From contig NW_027478167.1 in the NCBI RefSeq assembly GCF_051020975.1, positions 7,936,001-8,000,000 on the forward strand: 64,000 bases of DNA, written 5' to 3'. Each line of letters begins with the position of its first letter. The stretch's first letter is position 1. The notes under the pieces are model-generated. The model searched no databases and was not told the DNA's origin. It saw only the letters and a list, made by a program, of their open reading frames with translations. This document shows, piece after piece, positions 1-8,837 of this stretch. The DNA comes from Osmia lignaria lignaria. Taxonomy: Eukaryota; Arthropoda; Insecta; Hymenoptera; Megachilidae. A program made the position numbers and the translations under genes.

Positions 1-224
1 TTTGCAGCTCGCAAGAGTGCAGAGTTATCCCAATGAAAGGGGCCACGGTGTTTCTGTATCTCTATTATGTTGGTGCGGCTTCGGAACTTTTACATATCTC
101 GATATATCTCGAAAACTACGCTTCTGATCAAAAAATATCATAGAACATAAATTGTAGGAAACATAATTCTCTACAAAAAAGGTCTCTTAACATTTTGCCA
201 TAGCTCATTTCGTTTCCGAGATAT
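1..224 (+). repeat. Partial monomer cut by the left window edge
   Basis: This is monomer positions 99-322 of a unit whose 5' part lies outside the window. It has the Q-like middle (GCAGCTCGCAAGAG), a k-type 3' module, and the private variants TTATCCCAATG and CTTTTACATATCTC. TTATCCCAA and TTTACATATC recur in the unit at 16647-16968, 52 monomers away. The array therefore continues to the left of the window. Confidence 0.97.
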
Positions 225-546
225 TTGCAGATTTATCTCTAGGGAAGGGTCCTGATGGACATATTTCGTGATATTTCTTCTTCTTGTTGTTCTTCTTCTG
301 CACAGCTAAGCTGGAAGTGGCATTTACAGCTCGCAATAGTGCAGAGTTATCTCAAAGAAAGGGGCCACGGTGTTTCCGTATCTCTATTACGATGGTGCGG
401 CTTCGGAACTTTTAAATATCTTGATATATCTCGAGAACTACGCATCTGATCAAAAAATATCATAGAACATGAAAAGTAGGAAACATAATTCTCTACAAAA
501 AAGGTCTCTTAACATTTTGCCGTAGCTCTCTTCGTTTCCGAGATAT

Positions 547-771
547 TTGCAGATATATCTCAAGGGAAGGGGCCTGACGGACATATTTCGAGATATTTCT
601 TCTTCTTGTTGTTCTTCTTCTGCACAGCTAAGCTGGAAGTGGCATTTGCAGCTCGCAATAGTGCAGAGTTATCTCAAAGAAAGGGGCCACGGTGTTTCTG
701 TATCTCTATTATGTTGGTGCGGCTTCGGAACTTTTAAATATCTTGATATATCTCGAGAACGACGCATCTGA
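547..771 (+). other. Recurrent 74-codon open frame (one of about 180), judged non-coding
   Basis: This is a representative of the frame present in about 180 of 198 units, running from monomer position 1 to the TGA in CTGATCA. It begins with TTG (or an internal ATG in GGATGGACAT and GGCATGACGG units), which is not a normal eukaryotic start. Unit length 322 is not a multiple of three, so successive copies change frame and cannot fuse. The common variants are amino-acid changing (CAG/CGG, ATA/CTA, GAA/AAA, ATC/TTC). The product would be rich in Ser and Cys from the TTC tract, and I recognise no domain in it. Broken copies arose about eight separate times and were amplified. Confidence 0.85.
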
Positions 772-1512
772 TCAAAAAATATCATAGAACATAAAAAGTA
801 GGAAACTTAATTCTCTACAAAAAAGTTCGCTTAACATTTTGCCATAGCTCGCTTCGTTTCCGAGATATTTGCATATTTATCTCAAGGGAAGGGGCCTGAC
901 GGACATATTTCGAGATATTTCTTCTTCTTGTTGTTCTTCTTCTGCACAGCTAAGCTGGAAGTGGCATTTGCGGCTCGCACTAGTGCAGAGTTATCTCAAA
1001 GAAAGGGGCCACGGTGTTTCTGTATCTCTATTATGTTGGTGCGTCTTCGGAACTTTTAAATATCTCGATATATCTCGAAAACTACGCTTCTGATCAAAAA
1101 ATATCATAGAACATAAATTGTAGGAAACATAATTCTCTACAAAAAACGTCTCTTAACATTTTGCCATAGCTCGTTTCGTTTCCGAGATATTTGCAGATTC
1201 AGCTCAAAGGAACTGGCCTGACGGACATATTTCGAGATATTTCTTCTTCTTGTTGTTCTTCCTCTGCACAGCTAAGCTGGAAGTGGCATTTGCAGCTCGC
1301 AATAGTGCAGAGTTTTCTCAAAGAAAGGGGCCACGGTGTTTCTGTATCTCTATTATGTTGGTGCGGCTTCGGAACTTTTAAGTATCTCGATATATCTCGA
1401 AAACTACGCTTCTGATCAAAAAATATCATAGAACATAAATTGTAGGAAACATAATTCTCTACAAAAAACGTCTCTTAACATTTTGCCATAGCTCGCTTCG
1501 TTTCCGAGATAT

Positions 1513-2156
1513 TTGCAGATTCAGCTCAAAGGAACTGGCCTGACGGACATATTTCGAGATATTTCTTCTTCTTGTTGTTCTTCCTCTGCACAGCTAAGCT
1601 GGAAGTGGCATTTGCAGCTCGCAATAGTGCAGAGTTATCTCAAAGAAAGGGGCCACGGTGTTTCTGTATCTCTATTATGTTGGTGGGGCTTCGGAACTTT
1701 TAAATATCTTGATATATCTCGAGAACTACGCATCTGATCAAAAAATATCATAGAACATAAAAAGTAGGAAACTTAATTCTCTACAAAAAAGGTCGCTTAA
1801 CATTTTGCCATAGCTCGCTTCGTTTCCGAGATATTTGCAGATTTATCTCAAGGGAAGGGGCCTAACGGACATATTTCGAGATATTTCTTCTTCTTGTTGT
1901 TCTTCTTCTGCACAGCTAAGCTGGAAGTGGCATTTGCGGCTCGCACTAGTGCAGAGTTATCTCAAAGAAAGGGGCCACGGTGTTTCTGTGTCTCTATTAT
2001 GTTGGTGCGGCTACGGAACTTTTAAATATCTCGACATATCTCGAAAACTACGCTTCTGATCAAAAAATATCATAGAACATAAATTGTAGGAAACATAATT
2101 CTCTACAAAAAACGTCTCTTAACATTTTGCCATAGCTCGCTTCGTTTCCGAGATAT
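1513..2156 (+). repeat. 644-bp dimer, copy 1
   Basis: Two monomers: a TTCAGCTC/Q/e unit with GGTGGGGCTTCGG and GGTCGCTTAAC, followed by a TTTATC/R/k unit with CTGTGTCTC, GCGGCTACGG and TCTCGACATATC. The same pair of marked units follows directly at 2157-2800. Such sharing of private mutations indicates a recent tandem duplication of two monomers. Confidence 0.9.
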
Positions 2157-2800
2157 TTGCAGATTCAGCTCAAAGGAACTGGCCTGACGGACATATTTCG
2201 AGATATTTCTTCTTCTTGTTGTTCTTCCTCTGCACAGCTAAGCTGGAAGTGGCATTTGCAGCTCGCAATAGTGCAGAGTTATCTCAAAGAAAGGGGCCAC
2301 GGTGTTTCTGTATCTCTATTATGTTGGTGGGGCTTCGGAACTTTTAAATATCTTGATATATCTCGAGAACTACGCATCTGATCAAAAAATATCATAGAAC
2401 ATAAAAAGTAGGAAACTTAATTCTCTACAAAAAAGGTCGCTTAACATTTTGCCATAGCTCGCTTCGTTTCCGAGATATTTGCAGATTTATCTCAAGGGAA
2501 GGGGCCTAACGGACATATTTCGAGATATTTCTTCTTCTTGTTGTTCTTCTTCTGCACAGCTAAGCTGGAAGTGGCATTTGCGGCTCGCACTAGTGCAGAG
2601 TTATCTCAAAGAAAGGGGCCACGGTGTTTCTGTGTCTCTATTATGTTGGTGCGGCTACGGAACTTTTAAATATCTCGACATATCTCGAAAACTACGCTTC
2701 TGATCAAAAAATATCATAGAACATAAATTGTAGGAAACATAATTCTCTACAAAAAAGGTCTCTCAACATTTTGCCATAGCTCGCTTCGTTTCCGAGATAT
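2157..2800 (+). repeat. 644-bp dimer, copy 2
   Basis: This repeats copy 1 with the same private variants (GGTGGGGCTTCGG, CTGTGTCTC, GCGGCTACGG, TCTCGACATATC). By eye the copies agree until the last 50 bases, where copy 1 reads AAAAAACGTCTCTTAAC and copy 2 reads AAAAAAGGTCTCTCAAC. The duplicated tract therefore ends near 2750. Confidence 0.9.
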
Positions 2801-3766
2801 TTGCAGATATATCTCAAGGGCAGGGTCCTGACGGACATATTTCGAGATATTTCTTCTTCTTGTTGTTCTTCTTCTGCACAGCTAAGCTGGAAGTGGCATT
2901 TGCAGCTCGCAATAGTGCAGAGATATCTCAAAGAAAGGGGCCACGGTGTTTCTGTATCTCTATTATGTTGGTGCGGCTTCGGAACTTTTAAATATCTTGA
3001 TATATCTCGAGAACTACGCGTCTGATCAAAAAATATCATAGAACGTAAAAAGTAGGAAACATAATTCTGTACAAAAAAGGTCTCTTAACATTTTGCCATA
3101 GCTCGCTTCGTTTCCGAGATATTTGCAGATTTATCTCAAGGGAAGGGGCCTGACGGACATATTTCGAGATATTTCTTCTTCTTGTTGTTCTTCTTCTGCA
3201 CAGCTAAGCTCGAAGTGGCATTTGCAGCTCGCAATAGTGCAGAGTTATCTCAAAGAAAGGGGCCACGGTGTTTCTGTATCTCTATTATGTTGGTGCGGCT
3301 TCGGAACTTTTAAATATCTTGATATATCTCGAGAACTGCGCATCTGAACAAAAAATATCATAGAACATAAAAAGTAGGAAACATAATTCTCTACAAAAAA
3401 GGTCTCTTAACATTTTGCCATAGCTCGCTTCGTTTCCGAGGTATTTGCAGATTTATCTCAAGGGACGGGGCCTGACGGACATATTTCGAGATATTTCTTC
3501 TTCTTGTTGTTCTTCTTCTGCACAGCTAAGCTGGAAGTGGCATTTGCGGCTCGCACTAGTGCAGAGTTGTCTCAACGAAAGGGGCCACGGTGTTTCTGTA
3601 TCTCTATTATGTTGGTGCGGCTTCGGAACTTTTAAATATCTCGATATATCTCGAAAACTACGCTTCTGATCAAAAAATATCATAGAACATAAATTGTAGG
3701 AAGCATAATTCTCTACAAAAAAGGTCTCTTAACATTTTGCCATAGCTCGCTTCGTTTCCGAGATAT

Positions 3767-4409
3767 TTGCAGAATTATCTCAAGGGAAGGGGCCTGACGG
3801 ACATATTTCGAGATATTTCTTCTTCTTGTTGTTCTTCTTCTGCACAGCTAAGCTGGAAGTGGCATTTGCGGCTCGCACTAGTGCACAGTTATCTCAAAGA
3901 AAGGGGCCACGGTGTTTCTGTATCCCTATTATGTTGGTGCGGCTTCGGAACTTTTAAATATCTCGATATATCTCGAAAACTACGCTTCTGATCAAAAAAT
4001 ATCATAGAACATAAATTGTAGGAAACATAATTCTCTACAAAAAAGGTCTCTTAACATTTTGCCATAGCTCGCTTCGTTTCCGAGATATTTGCAGAATTAT
4101 CTCAAGGGAAGGGGCCTGACGGACATATTTCGAGATATTTCTTCTTCTTGTTGTTCTTCTTCTGCACAGCTAAGCTGGAAGTGGCATTTGCGGCTCGCAC
4201 TAGTGCAGAGTTATCTCAAAGAAAGGGGCCACGGTGTTTCTGTATCCCTATTATGTTGGTGCGGCTTCGGAACTTTTAAATATCTCGATATATCTCGAAA
4301 ACTACGCATCTGATCAAAAAATATCATAGAACATAAAAAGTAGGAAACTTAATTCTCTACAAAAAGGTCTCTTAACATTTTGCCATAGCTCGCTTCGTTT
4401 CCGAGATAT
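3767..4409 (+). repeat. Monomer pair with GCAGAATTATC; second unit is 321 bp and hybrid
   Basis: Two adjacent units share the private 5' variant GCAGAATTATCTC and TGTATCCCTATT, so one was copied from the other. The second (4089-4409) joins a k-type start (CTCGAAAACTACG) to an e-type end (CATCTGATC, AAAAAGTAGGAAACTTAA). It is one base short because its A-run reads CTACAAAAAGG. The join of k and e modules suggests gene conversion or crossover inside the unit. Confidence 0.8.
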
Positions 4410-4732
4410 TTGCAGATTTATCTCAAGGGAAGGGGCCTGACGGACATATTTCGAGATATTTCTTCTTCTTGTTGTTCTTCTTCTGCACAGCTAAGCTGGA
4501 AGTGGCATTTGCGGCTCGCACTAGTGCAGAGTTATCTCAAAGAAAGGGGCCACGGTGTTTCTGTATCTCTATTATGTCGGTGCGGCTTCGGAACTTTTAA
4601 ATATCTCGATATATCTCGAAAACTACGCTTCTGATCAAAAAATATCATAGAACATAAATTGTAGAAAACATAATTCTCTACAAAAAAAGGTCTGTTAACA
4701 TTTTGCCATAGCTCGCTTCGTTTCCGAGATAT
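4410..4732 (+). repeat. 323-bp monomer (A-run +1)
   Basis: The A-run near monomer position 273 has seven As (CTACAAAAAAAGG) instead of six, giving 323 bp. It lies directly after the 321-bp unit with the shortened run. The homopolymer is the most length-variable site in the monomer. GTCGGTGCGG (usual GTTGGTGCGG) is also private here. Confidence 0.85.
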
Positions 4733-5376
4733 TTGCAGATATATCTCAAGGGAAGGGGCCTGACGGACATATTTCGAGATATTTCTTCTTCTTGTTGTTC
4801 TTCTTCTGCACAGCTAAGCTGGAAGTGGCATTTGCGGCTCGCACTAGTGCAGAGTTATCTCAAAGAAAGGGGCCACGGTGTTTCTGTATCTCTATTATGT
4901 TGGTGCGGCTTCGGAACTTTTAAATATCTCGATATATCTCGAAAACTACGCTTCTGATCAAAAAATATCATAGAACATAAATTGTAGGAAAGATAATTCT
5001 CTACAAAAAAGGTCTCTTAACATTTTGCCATAGCTCGCTTCGTTTCCGAGATATTTGCAGATATATCTCAAGGGAAGGGGCCTGACGGACATATTTCGAG
5101 ATATTTCTTCTTCTTCTTGTTCTTCTTCTGCACAGCTAAGCTGGAAGTGGCATTTGCGGCTCGCACTAGTGCAGAGTTATCTCAAAGAAAGGGGCCACGG
5201 TGTTTCTGTATCTCTATTATGTTGGTGCGGCTTCGGAACTTTTAAATATCTCGATATATCTCGAGAACTACGCATCTGATCAAAAAATATCATAGAACAT
5301 AAAAAGTAGGAAACTTAATTCTCTACAAAAAAGGTCTCTTAACATTTTGCCATAGCTCGCTTCGTTTCCGAGATAT

Positions 5377-5404
5377 TTGCAGATTTATCTCAAGGGAAGG
5401 GGCC
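5377..5404 (+). repeat. Internal duplication within the monomer, arm 1
   Basis: Monomer positions 1-28 match positions 115-142 of the same monomer at 24 of 28 bases, with mismatches at positions 1, 8, 18 and 20. The core TTATCTCAA and AAGGGGCC are identical in both arms. The offset is 114 bp. The same pair is present in essentially every unit, so it predates amplification of the 322-bp monomer. Confidence 0.85.
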
Positions 5405-5425
5405 TGACGGACATATTTCGAGATA

Positions 5426-5451
5426 TTTCTTCTTCTTGTTGTTCTTCTTCT
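5426..5451 (+). repeat. TTC-rich pyrimidine tract inside the monomer
   Basis: Monomer positions about 50-75 are (TTC)n broken by TTGTTG. This is the site of the only 3-bp length change in the window: one TTC is missing in the units at 33391, 38218 and 42401. Single-base variants mark local families: TTGTGGTTC, TTCTTATTCTTG, TTGTTGTACTTC, TTGTTGTCCTTC. Slippage-prone behaviour is inferred. Confidence 0.8.
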
Positions 5452-5490
5452 GCACAGCTAAGCTGGAAGTGGCATTTACAGCTCGCAATA

Positions 5491-5518
5491 GTGCAGAGTT
5501 ATCTCAAAGAAAGGGGCC
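5491..5518 (+). repeat. Internal duplication within the monomer, arm 2
   Basis: This is the second arm (monomer positions 115-142): GTGCAGAGTTATCTC followed by AAAGAAAGGGGCC, aligned without gaps to arm 1. The 114-bp offset is a multiple of three, so in the open frame the two arms read QIYLKGRG and QSYLKERG. A short ACGG just after both arms, two bases out of step, may be a decayed extension. Confidence 0.85.
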
Positions 5519-5572
5519 ACGGTGTTTCTGTATCTCTATTATGTTGGTGCGGCTTCGGAACTTTTAAATATC
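5513..5572 (+). other. Most conserved stretch of the monomer
   Basis: Monomer positions about 137-196 (GGGGCCACGGTGTTTCTG through GGAACTTTTAAATATC) change rarely across the 198 units. The variants seen are mostly shared family markers: AAGGAGCC with ATTCTGTTGG, GGGCGACGG, TTATATTGG, and GTGCGTCTTC. The positions on either side vary much more. This contrast could reflect a protein-binding constraint or chance in the founder sequence. No alignment-based score was computed. Confidence 0.5.
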
Positions 5573-5579
5573 TTGATAT
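5568..5579. other. Short dyad ATATCTTGATAT
   Basis: Monomer positions 192-203 form a 5-bp inverted repeat (ATATC/GATAT) around TT in e-type units and around TC in k-type units (ATATCTCGATAT). Because it survives the e/k difference, it is present in nearly all units. A binding or cruciform role is speculative. Confidence 0.5.
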
Positions 5580-5580
5580 A

Positions 5581-5588
5581 TCTCGAGA
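5581..5588. other. TCTCGAGA palindrome, marker of the e-type 3' module
   Basis: Monomer positions 205-212 are an 8-bp palindrome containing CTCGAG (an XhoI site). k-type units read TCTCGAAA, and a few read TCTCGGGA (27154, 31020, 31985, 37135) or TCTCAAGA (11055, 14275), which destroy it. The site therefore separates the two 3' module classes. Confidence 0.8.
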
Positions 5589-5598
5589 ACTACGCATC

Positions 5599-5604
5599 TG
5601 ATCA
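5599..5604. other. TGATCA site near the end of the open frame
   Basis: TGATCA (a BclI site) lies at monomer positions 223-228, and the TGA stop of the 74-codon frame is its first three bases. It is intact in most units. It is lost where the frame runs on (GCTCAAA at 8597 and 9885; CCGATCA at 12783, 16325, 17613; GGTCAAA at 47228, 48194, 54956) and in GATCGAAA or GATGGAAA units (33.7-43.9 kb). Confidence 0.8.
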
Positions 5605-5654
5605 AAAAATATCATAGAACATAAAAAGTAGGAAACTTAATTCTCTACAAAAAA
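5604..5654. other. A-tract cluster of the 3' module
   Basis: Runs of five or six A occur at monomer positions 228-233, about 247-251 and 273-278, and TTTT at 291-294. They are spaced roughly 18-26 bp apart. Tracts spaced near two helical turns can bend DNA, and curvature is common in satellites. Actual curvature here is inference. In k-type units the middle tract is AAATTG instead. Confidence 0.45.
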
Positions 5655-5691
5655 GGTCTCTTAACATTTTGCGATAGGTCGCTTCGTTTCC

Positions 5692-5713
5692 GAGATATTT
5701 GCAGATTTATCTC
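5692..5713. other. Stem-loop potential across the monomer junction
   Basis: GAGATA (monomer positions 316-321) and TATCTC (positions 10-15 of the next unit) are complementary across a 10-base loop. In TATATCTC-type units the stem grows to GAGATAT/ATATCTC. TTCAGCTC-type units lose it. The structure is weak, and a role is not shown by the sequence. Confidence 0.4.
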
Positions 5714-6664
5714 AAGGGAAGGGGCCTGACGGACATATTTCGAGATATTTCTTCTTCTTGTTGTTCTTCTTCTGCACAGCTAAGCTGGAAGTGGCATTTG
5801 CGGCTCGCACTAGTGCAGAGTTATCTCAAAGAAAGGGGCCACGGTGTTTCTGTATCTCTATTATGTTGGTGCGGCTTCGGAACTTTTAAATATCTCGATA
5901 TATCTCGAAAACTACGCTTCTGATCAAAAAATATCATAGAACATAAATTGTAGGAAAGATAATTCTCTACAAAAAACGTCTCTTAACATTTTGCCATAGC
6001 TCGCTTCGTGTCCGAGATATTTGCAGATTCAGCTCAAAGGAACGGGCCTGACGGACATACTTCGAGATACTTCTTCTTCTTGTTGTTCTTCCTCTGCACA
6101 GCTAAGCTGGAAGTGGCATTTGCAGCTCGCAATAGTGCAGAGTTATCTCAAAGAAAGGGGCCACGGTGTTTCTGTATCTCTATTATGTTGGTGCGGCTTC
6201 GGAACTTTTAAATATCTTGATATATCTCGAGAACTACGCATCTGATCAAAAAATATCATAGAACATAAAAAGTAGGAAACTTAATTCTCTACAAAAAAGG
6301 TCTCTTAACATTTTGCCATAGGTCGCTTCGTTTCCGAGATATTTGCAGATTAATCTCAAGGGAAGGGGCCTAACGGACATATTTCGAGATATTTCTTCTT
6401 CTTGTTGTCCTTCTTCTGCACAGCTAAACTGGAAGTGGCATTTCCAGCTCGCAATAGTGCAGAGTTATCTCAAAGAGAGGGGCCACGGTGTTTCTGTATC
6501 TCTATTATGTTGGTGCGGCTTCGGAACTTTTAAATATCTTGATATATCTCGAGAACTACGCATCTGATCAAAAAATATCATAGAACATAAAAAGTAGGAA
6601 ACTTAATTCTCTACAAAAAAGGTCTCTTAACATTTTGCCATAGCTCGCTTGGTTTCCGAGATAT

Positions 6665-7308
6665 TTGCAGATTTATCTCAAGGGAAGGGGCCTGACGGAC
6701 ATATTTCGAGATATTTCTTCTTCTTGTTGTTCGTCTTCTGCACAGCTAAGCTGGAAGTGGCATTTGCGGCTCGCACTAGTGCAGAGTTATCTCAAAGAAA
6801 GGGGCCACGGTGTTTCTGCATCTCTATTATGTTGGTGCGGCTTCGGAACTTTTAAATATCTCGATATATCTCGAAAACTACGCTTCTGATCAAAAAATAT
6901 CATAGAAGATAAATTGTAGGAAAGATAATTCTCTACAAAAAACGTCTCTTAACATTTTGCCATAGCTCGCTTCGTTTCCGAGATATTTGCAGATTCAGCT
7001 CAAAGGAACGGGCCTGACGGACATATTTCGAGATACTTCTTCTTCTTGTTGTTCTTCCTCTGCACAGCTAAGCTGGAAGTGGCATTTGCAGCTCGCAATA
7101 GTGCAGAGTTATCTCAAAGAAAGGGGCCACGGTGTTTCTGTATCTCTATTATGTTGGTGCGGCTTCGGAACTTTTAAATATCTTGATATATCTCGAGAAC
7201 TACGCATCTGATCAAAAAATATCATAGAACCTAAAAAGTAGGAAACTTAATTCTCTACAAAAAAGGTCTCTTAACATTTTGCCATAGCTCGCTTGGTTTC
7301 CGAGATAT
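6665..7308 (+). repeat. 644-bp R/k plus TTCAGCTC/Q/e pair, copy 1
   Basis: An R/k unit preceded by the rare GCTTGGTTTCCGAG is followed by a TTCAGCTC unit with GAACGGGCC and GAGATACTTC. The same pair follows at 7309. Both R/k units have AGGAAAGATAATTC at their 3' end. Copy 1 has private TCGTCTTCTG and TCTGCATCTC. Confidence 0.8.
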
Positions 7309-7952
7309 TTGCAGATTTATCTCAAGGGAAGGGGCCTGACGGACATATTTCGAGATATTTCTTCTTCTTGTTGTTCTTCTTCTGCACAGCTAAGCTGGAA
7401 GTGGCATTTGCGGCTCGCACTAGTGCAGAGTTATCTCAAAGAAAGGGGCCACGGTGTTTCTGTATCTCTATTATGTTGGTGCGGCTTCGGAACTTTTAAA
7501 TATCTCGATATATCTCGAAAACTACGCTTCTGATCAAAAAATGTCATAGAACATAAATTATAGGAAAGATAATTCTCTACAAAAAACGTCTCTTAACATT
7601 TTGCCATAGCTCGCTTCGTTTCCGAGATATTTGCAGATTCAGCTCAAAGGAACGGGCCTGACGGACATATTTCGAGATACTTCTTCTTCTTGTTGTTCTT
7701 CCTCTGCACAGCTAAGCTGGAAGTGGCATTTGCAGCTCGCAATAGTGCAGAGTTATCTCAAAGAAAGGGGCCACGGTGTTTCTGTATCTCTATTATGTTG
7801 GTGCGGCTTCGGAACTTTTAAATATCTTGATATATCTCGAGAACTACGCATCTGATCAAAAAATATCATAGAACATAAAAAGTAGGAAACTTCATTCTCT
7901 ACAAAAAAGGTCTCTTAACATTTTGCCATAGGTCGCTTCGTTTCCGAGATAT
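7309..7952 (+). repeat. 644-bp R/k plus TTCAGCTC/Q/e pair, copy 2
   Basis: This repeats the pair at 6665, including GCTTGGTTTCCGAG before it, AGGAAAGATAATTC and GAGATACTTC. Its 3' part overlaps the start of the 1,288-bp duplication at about 7550, so the 4-mer duplication happened on a template that already carried this pair. Confidence 0.8.
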
Positions 7953-8837
7953 TTGCAGATTTATCTCAAGGGAAGGGGCCTAACGGACATATTTCGAGAT
8001 ATTTCTTCTTCTTGTTGTCCTTCTTCTGCACAGCTAAACTGGAAGTGGCATTTCCAGCTCGCAATAGTGCAGAGTTATCTCAAAGAGAGGGGCCACGGTG
8101 TTTCTGTATCTCTATTATGTTGGTGCGGCTTCGGAACTTTTAAATATCTTGATATATCTCGAGAACTACGCATCTGATCAAAAAATATCATAGAAGATAA
8201 AAAGTAGGAAACTTAATTCTCTACAAAAAAGGTCTGTTAACATTTTGCCATAGCTCGCTTCGTTTCCGAGATATTTGCAGATATATCTCAAGGGAAGGGG
8301 CCTGACGGACATATTTCGAGATATTTCTTCTTCTTGTTGTTCTTCTTCTGCACAGCTAAGCTGGAAGTGGCATTTGCGGCTCGCACTACTGCAGAGTTAT
8401 CTCAACGAAAGGGGCCACGGTGTTTCTGTATCTCTATTATGTTGGTGCGGCTTCGGAACTTTTAAATATCTCGATATATCTCGAAAACTACGCTTCTGAT
8501 CAAAAAATATCATAGAACATAAATTGTAGGAAACATAATTCTCTACAAAAAAGGTCTCTTAACATTTTGCCATAGCTCGCTTCGTTTCCGAGATATTTGC
8601 AGATATATCTCAAGGGAAGGAGCCTGACGGACATATTTCGAGATATTTCTTCTTCTTGTTGTTCATCTTCTGCACAGCTAAGCTGGAAGTGGCATTTACA
8701 GCTCGCAATAGTGCAGAGTTATCTCAAAGAAAGGGGCCACGGTGTTTCTGTATCTCTATTATGTTGGTGCGGCTTCGGAACTTTTAAATATCTCGATATA
8801 TCTCGAAAACTACGCTTCTGCTCAAAAAATATCATAG
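7550..8837 (+). repeat. 1,288-bp tetramer duplication, copy 1
   Basis: The four units 7631, 7953, 8275 and 8597 recur in order at 8919, 9241, 9563 and 9885. Shared markers are GAGATACTTC; TTGTTGTCCTTC with an N-type middle and CATAGAAGATAAAAAG; GCACTACTGCAG with CTCAACGAAAGG; and AAGGAGCCTGACGG, TTGTTGTTCATC and TTCTGCTCAAAA. The copy limits are set by AAATTATAGGAAAGATAA, which ends both flanking tracts (about 7550 and 8838). Confidence 0.9.

Larger units (their letters stand above)
1..1834 (+). repeat. Long-range duplicated block, left copy (partner near 16745-18900)
   Basis: Rare variants occur in the same order here and about 52-53 monomers downstream: TTATCCCAA with TTTACATATC; AGCTCATTTCG followed by AGGGTCCTGATGG; GCCGTAGCTCTCTTCG; GTGCGTCTTCGG; AGCTCGTTTCG followed by a TTCAGCTC unit. 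The offset is 16,744 bp (52 units) up to the unit at 547 and 17,066 bp (53 units) from the unit at 869. The downstream copy therefore has one extra monomer, at 17613. This suggests a segmental duplication within the satellite, followed by a one-unit gain or loss and point divergence. Confidence 0.75.
5377..5698 (+). repeat. Reference monomer used for numbering
   Basis: A representative 322-bp unit (5' TTTATC, middle Q, 3' e), counted by hand at 125 G+C (39%). Landmarks by monomer position: TTGCAG at 1; TTATCTCAAGGGAAGG at 9-24; a TTC-rich tract at about 50-75; variable middle at 85-116; a second TTATCTCAA at 123-131; a strongly conserved stretch at about 137-196; dyads at 192-212; TGATCA at 223-228; A-runs at 228-233 and 273-278; CTCGCTTCGTTTCCGAG at 302-318. 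Sites most variable among units are about 7-25, 100-116, 211-266 and the A-run. Private changes in this unit are GCGATAGGTC near its 3' end. Confidence 0.95.
2801..6664 (+). repeat. Ordinary zone-A monomers
   Basis: Twelve units start at 2801, 3123, 3445, 3767, 4089, 4410, 4733, 5055, 5377, 5699, 6021 and 6343. R-type middles dominate and no HOR longer than a pair is visible. GAACGTAAAAAGTAGG with AATTCTGTAC before the unit at 3123 is matched before the unit at 16325, a link to the 16-kb region. The unit at 6343 is the first N-type unit and carries TTGTTGTCCTTC. Confidence 0.85.

Noticed and set aside
2704..3039. Minus-strand open frames of 76-111 codons (also 1199-1429, 3453-3683, 17516-17851)
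   Set aside because: They are antisense shadows of the same monomer and appear only in a few units where a chance substitution removes a stop. They are not conserved across the array.
5401..5412. Hammerhead ribozyme core, as in some satellites
   Set aside because: CTGACGGAC, CTGATGGAC and CTGATGGAAA come close to CTGANGA but have G at the last position, and no matching GAAA and stem arrangement was seen.
5412..5434. CENP-B box (pattern NTTCGNNNNANNCGGGN)
   Set aside because: ATATTTCGAGATATTTCTTC matches the TTCG and A positions but lacks CGGG. No full match was found on either strand of the reference monomer.
5426..5451. TTC microsatellite as a separate locus
   Set aside because: It is a fixed part of every monomer and varies in length only once (the 319-bp family), so it is not an independent expanding microsatellite.
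5377..5698. The 322-bp unit as a plain dimer of two 161-bp halves
   Set aside because: The halves do not align over their length. The only clear internal repeat is 28 bp at offset 114, which does not fit a 161-bp half-unit.
6008..6211. Second-frame plus-strand open frames of 62-68 codons (also 6649, 7293, 12445, 16706, 18316)
   Set aside because: These are alternative-frame readings of the same repeat created by single-base variants such as GCTTGGTTTCC, TTCGTGTCC or TTATCCCAAAG. They overlap the main frame and are sporadic.
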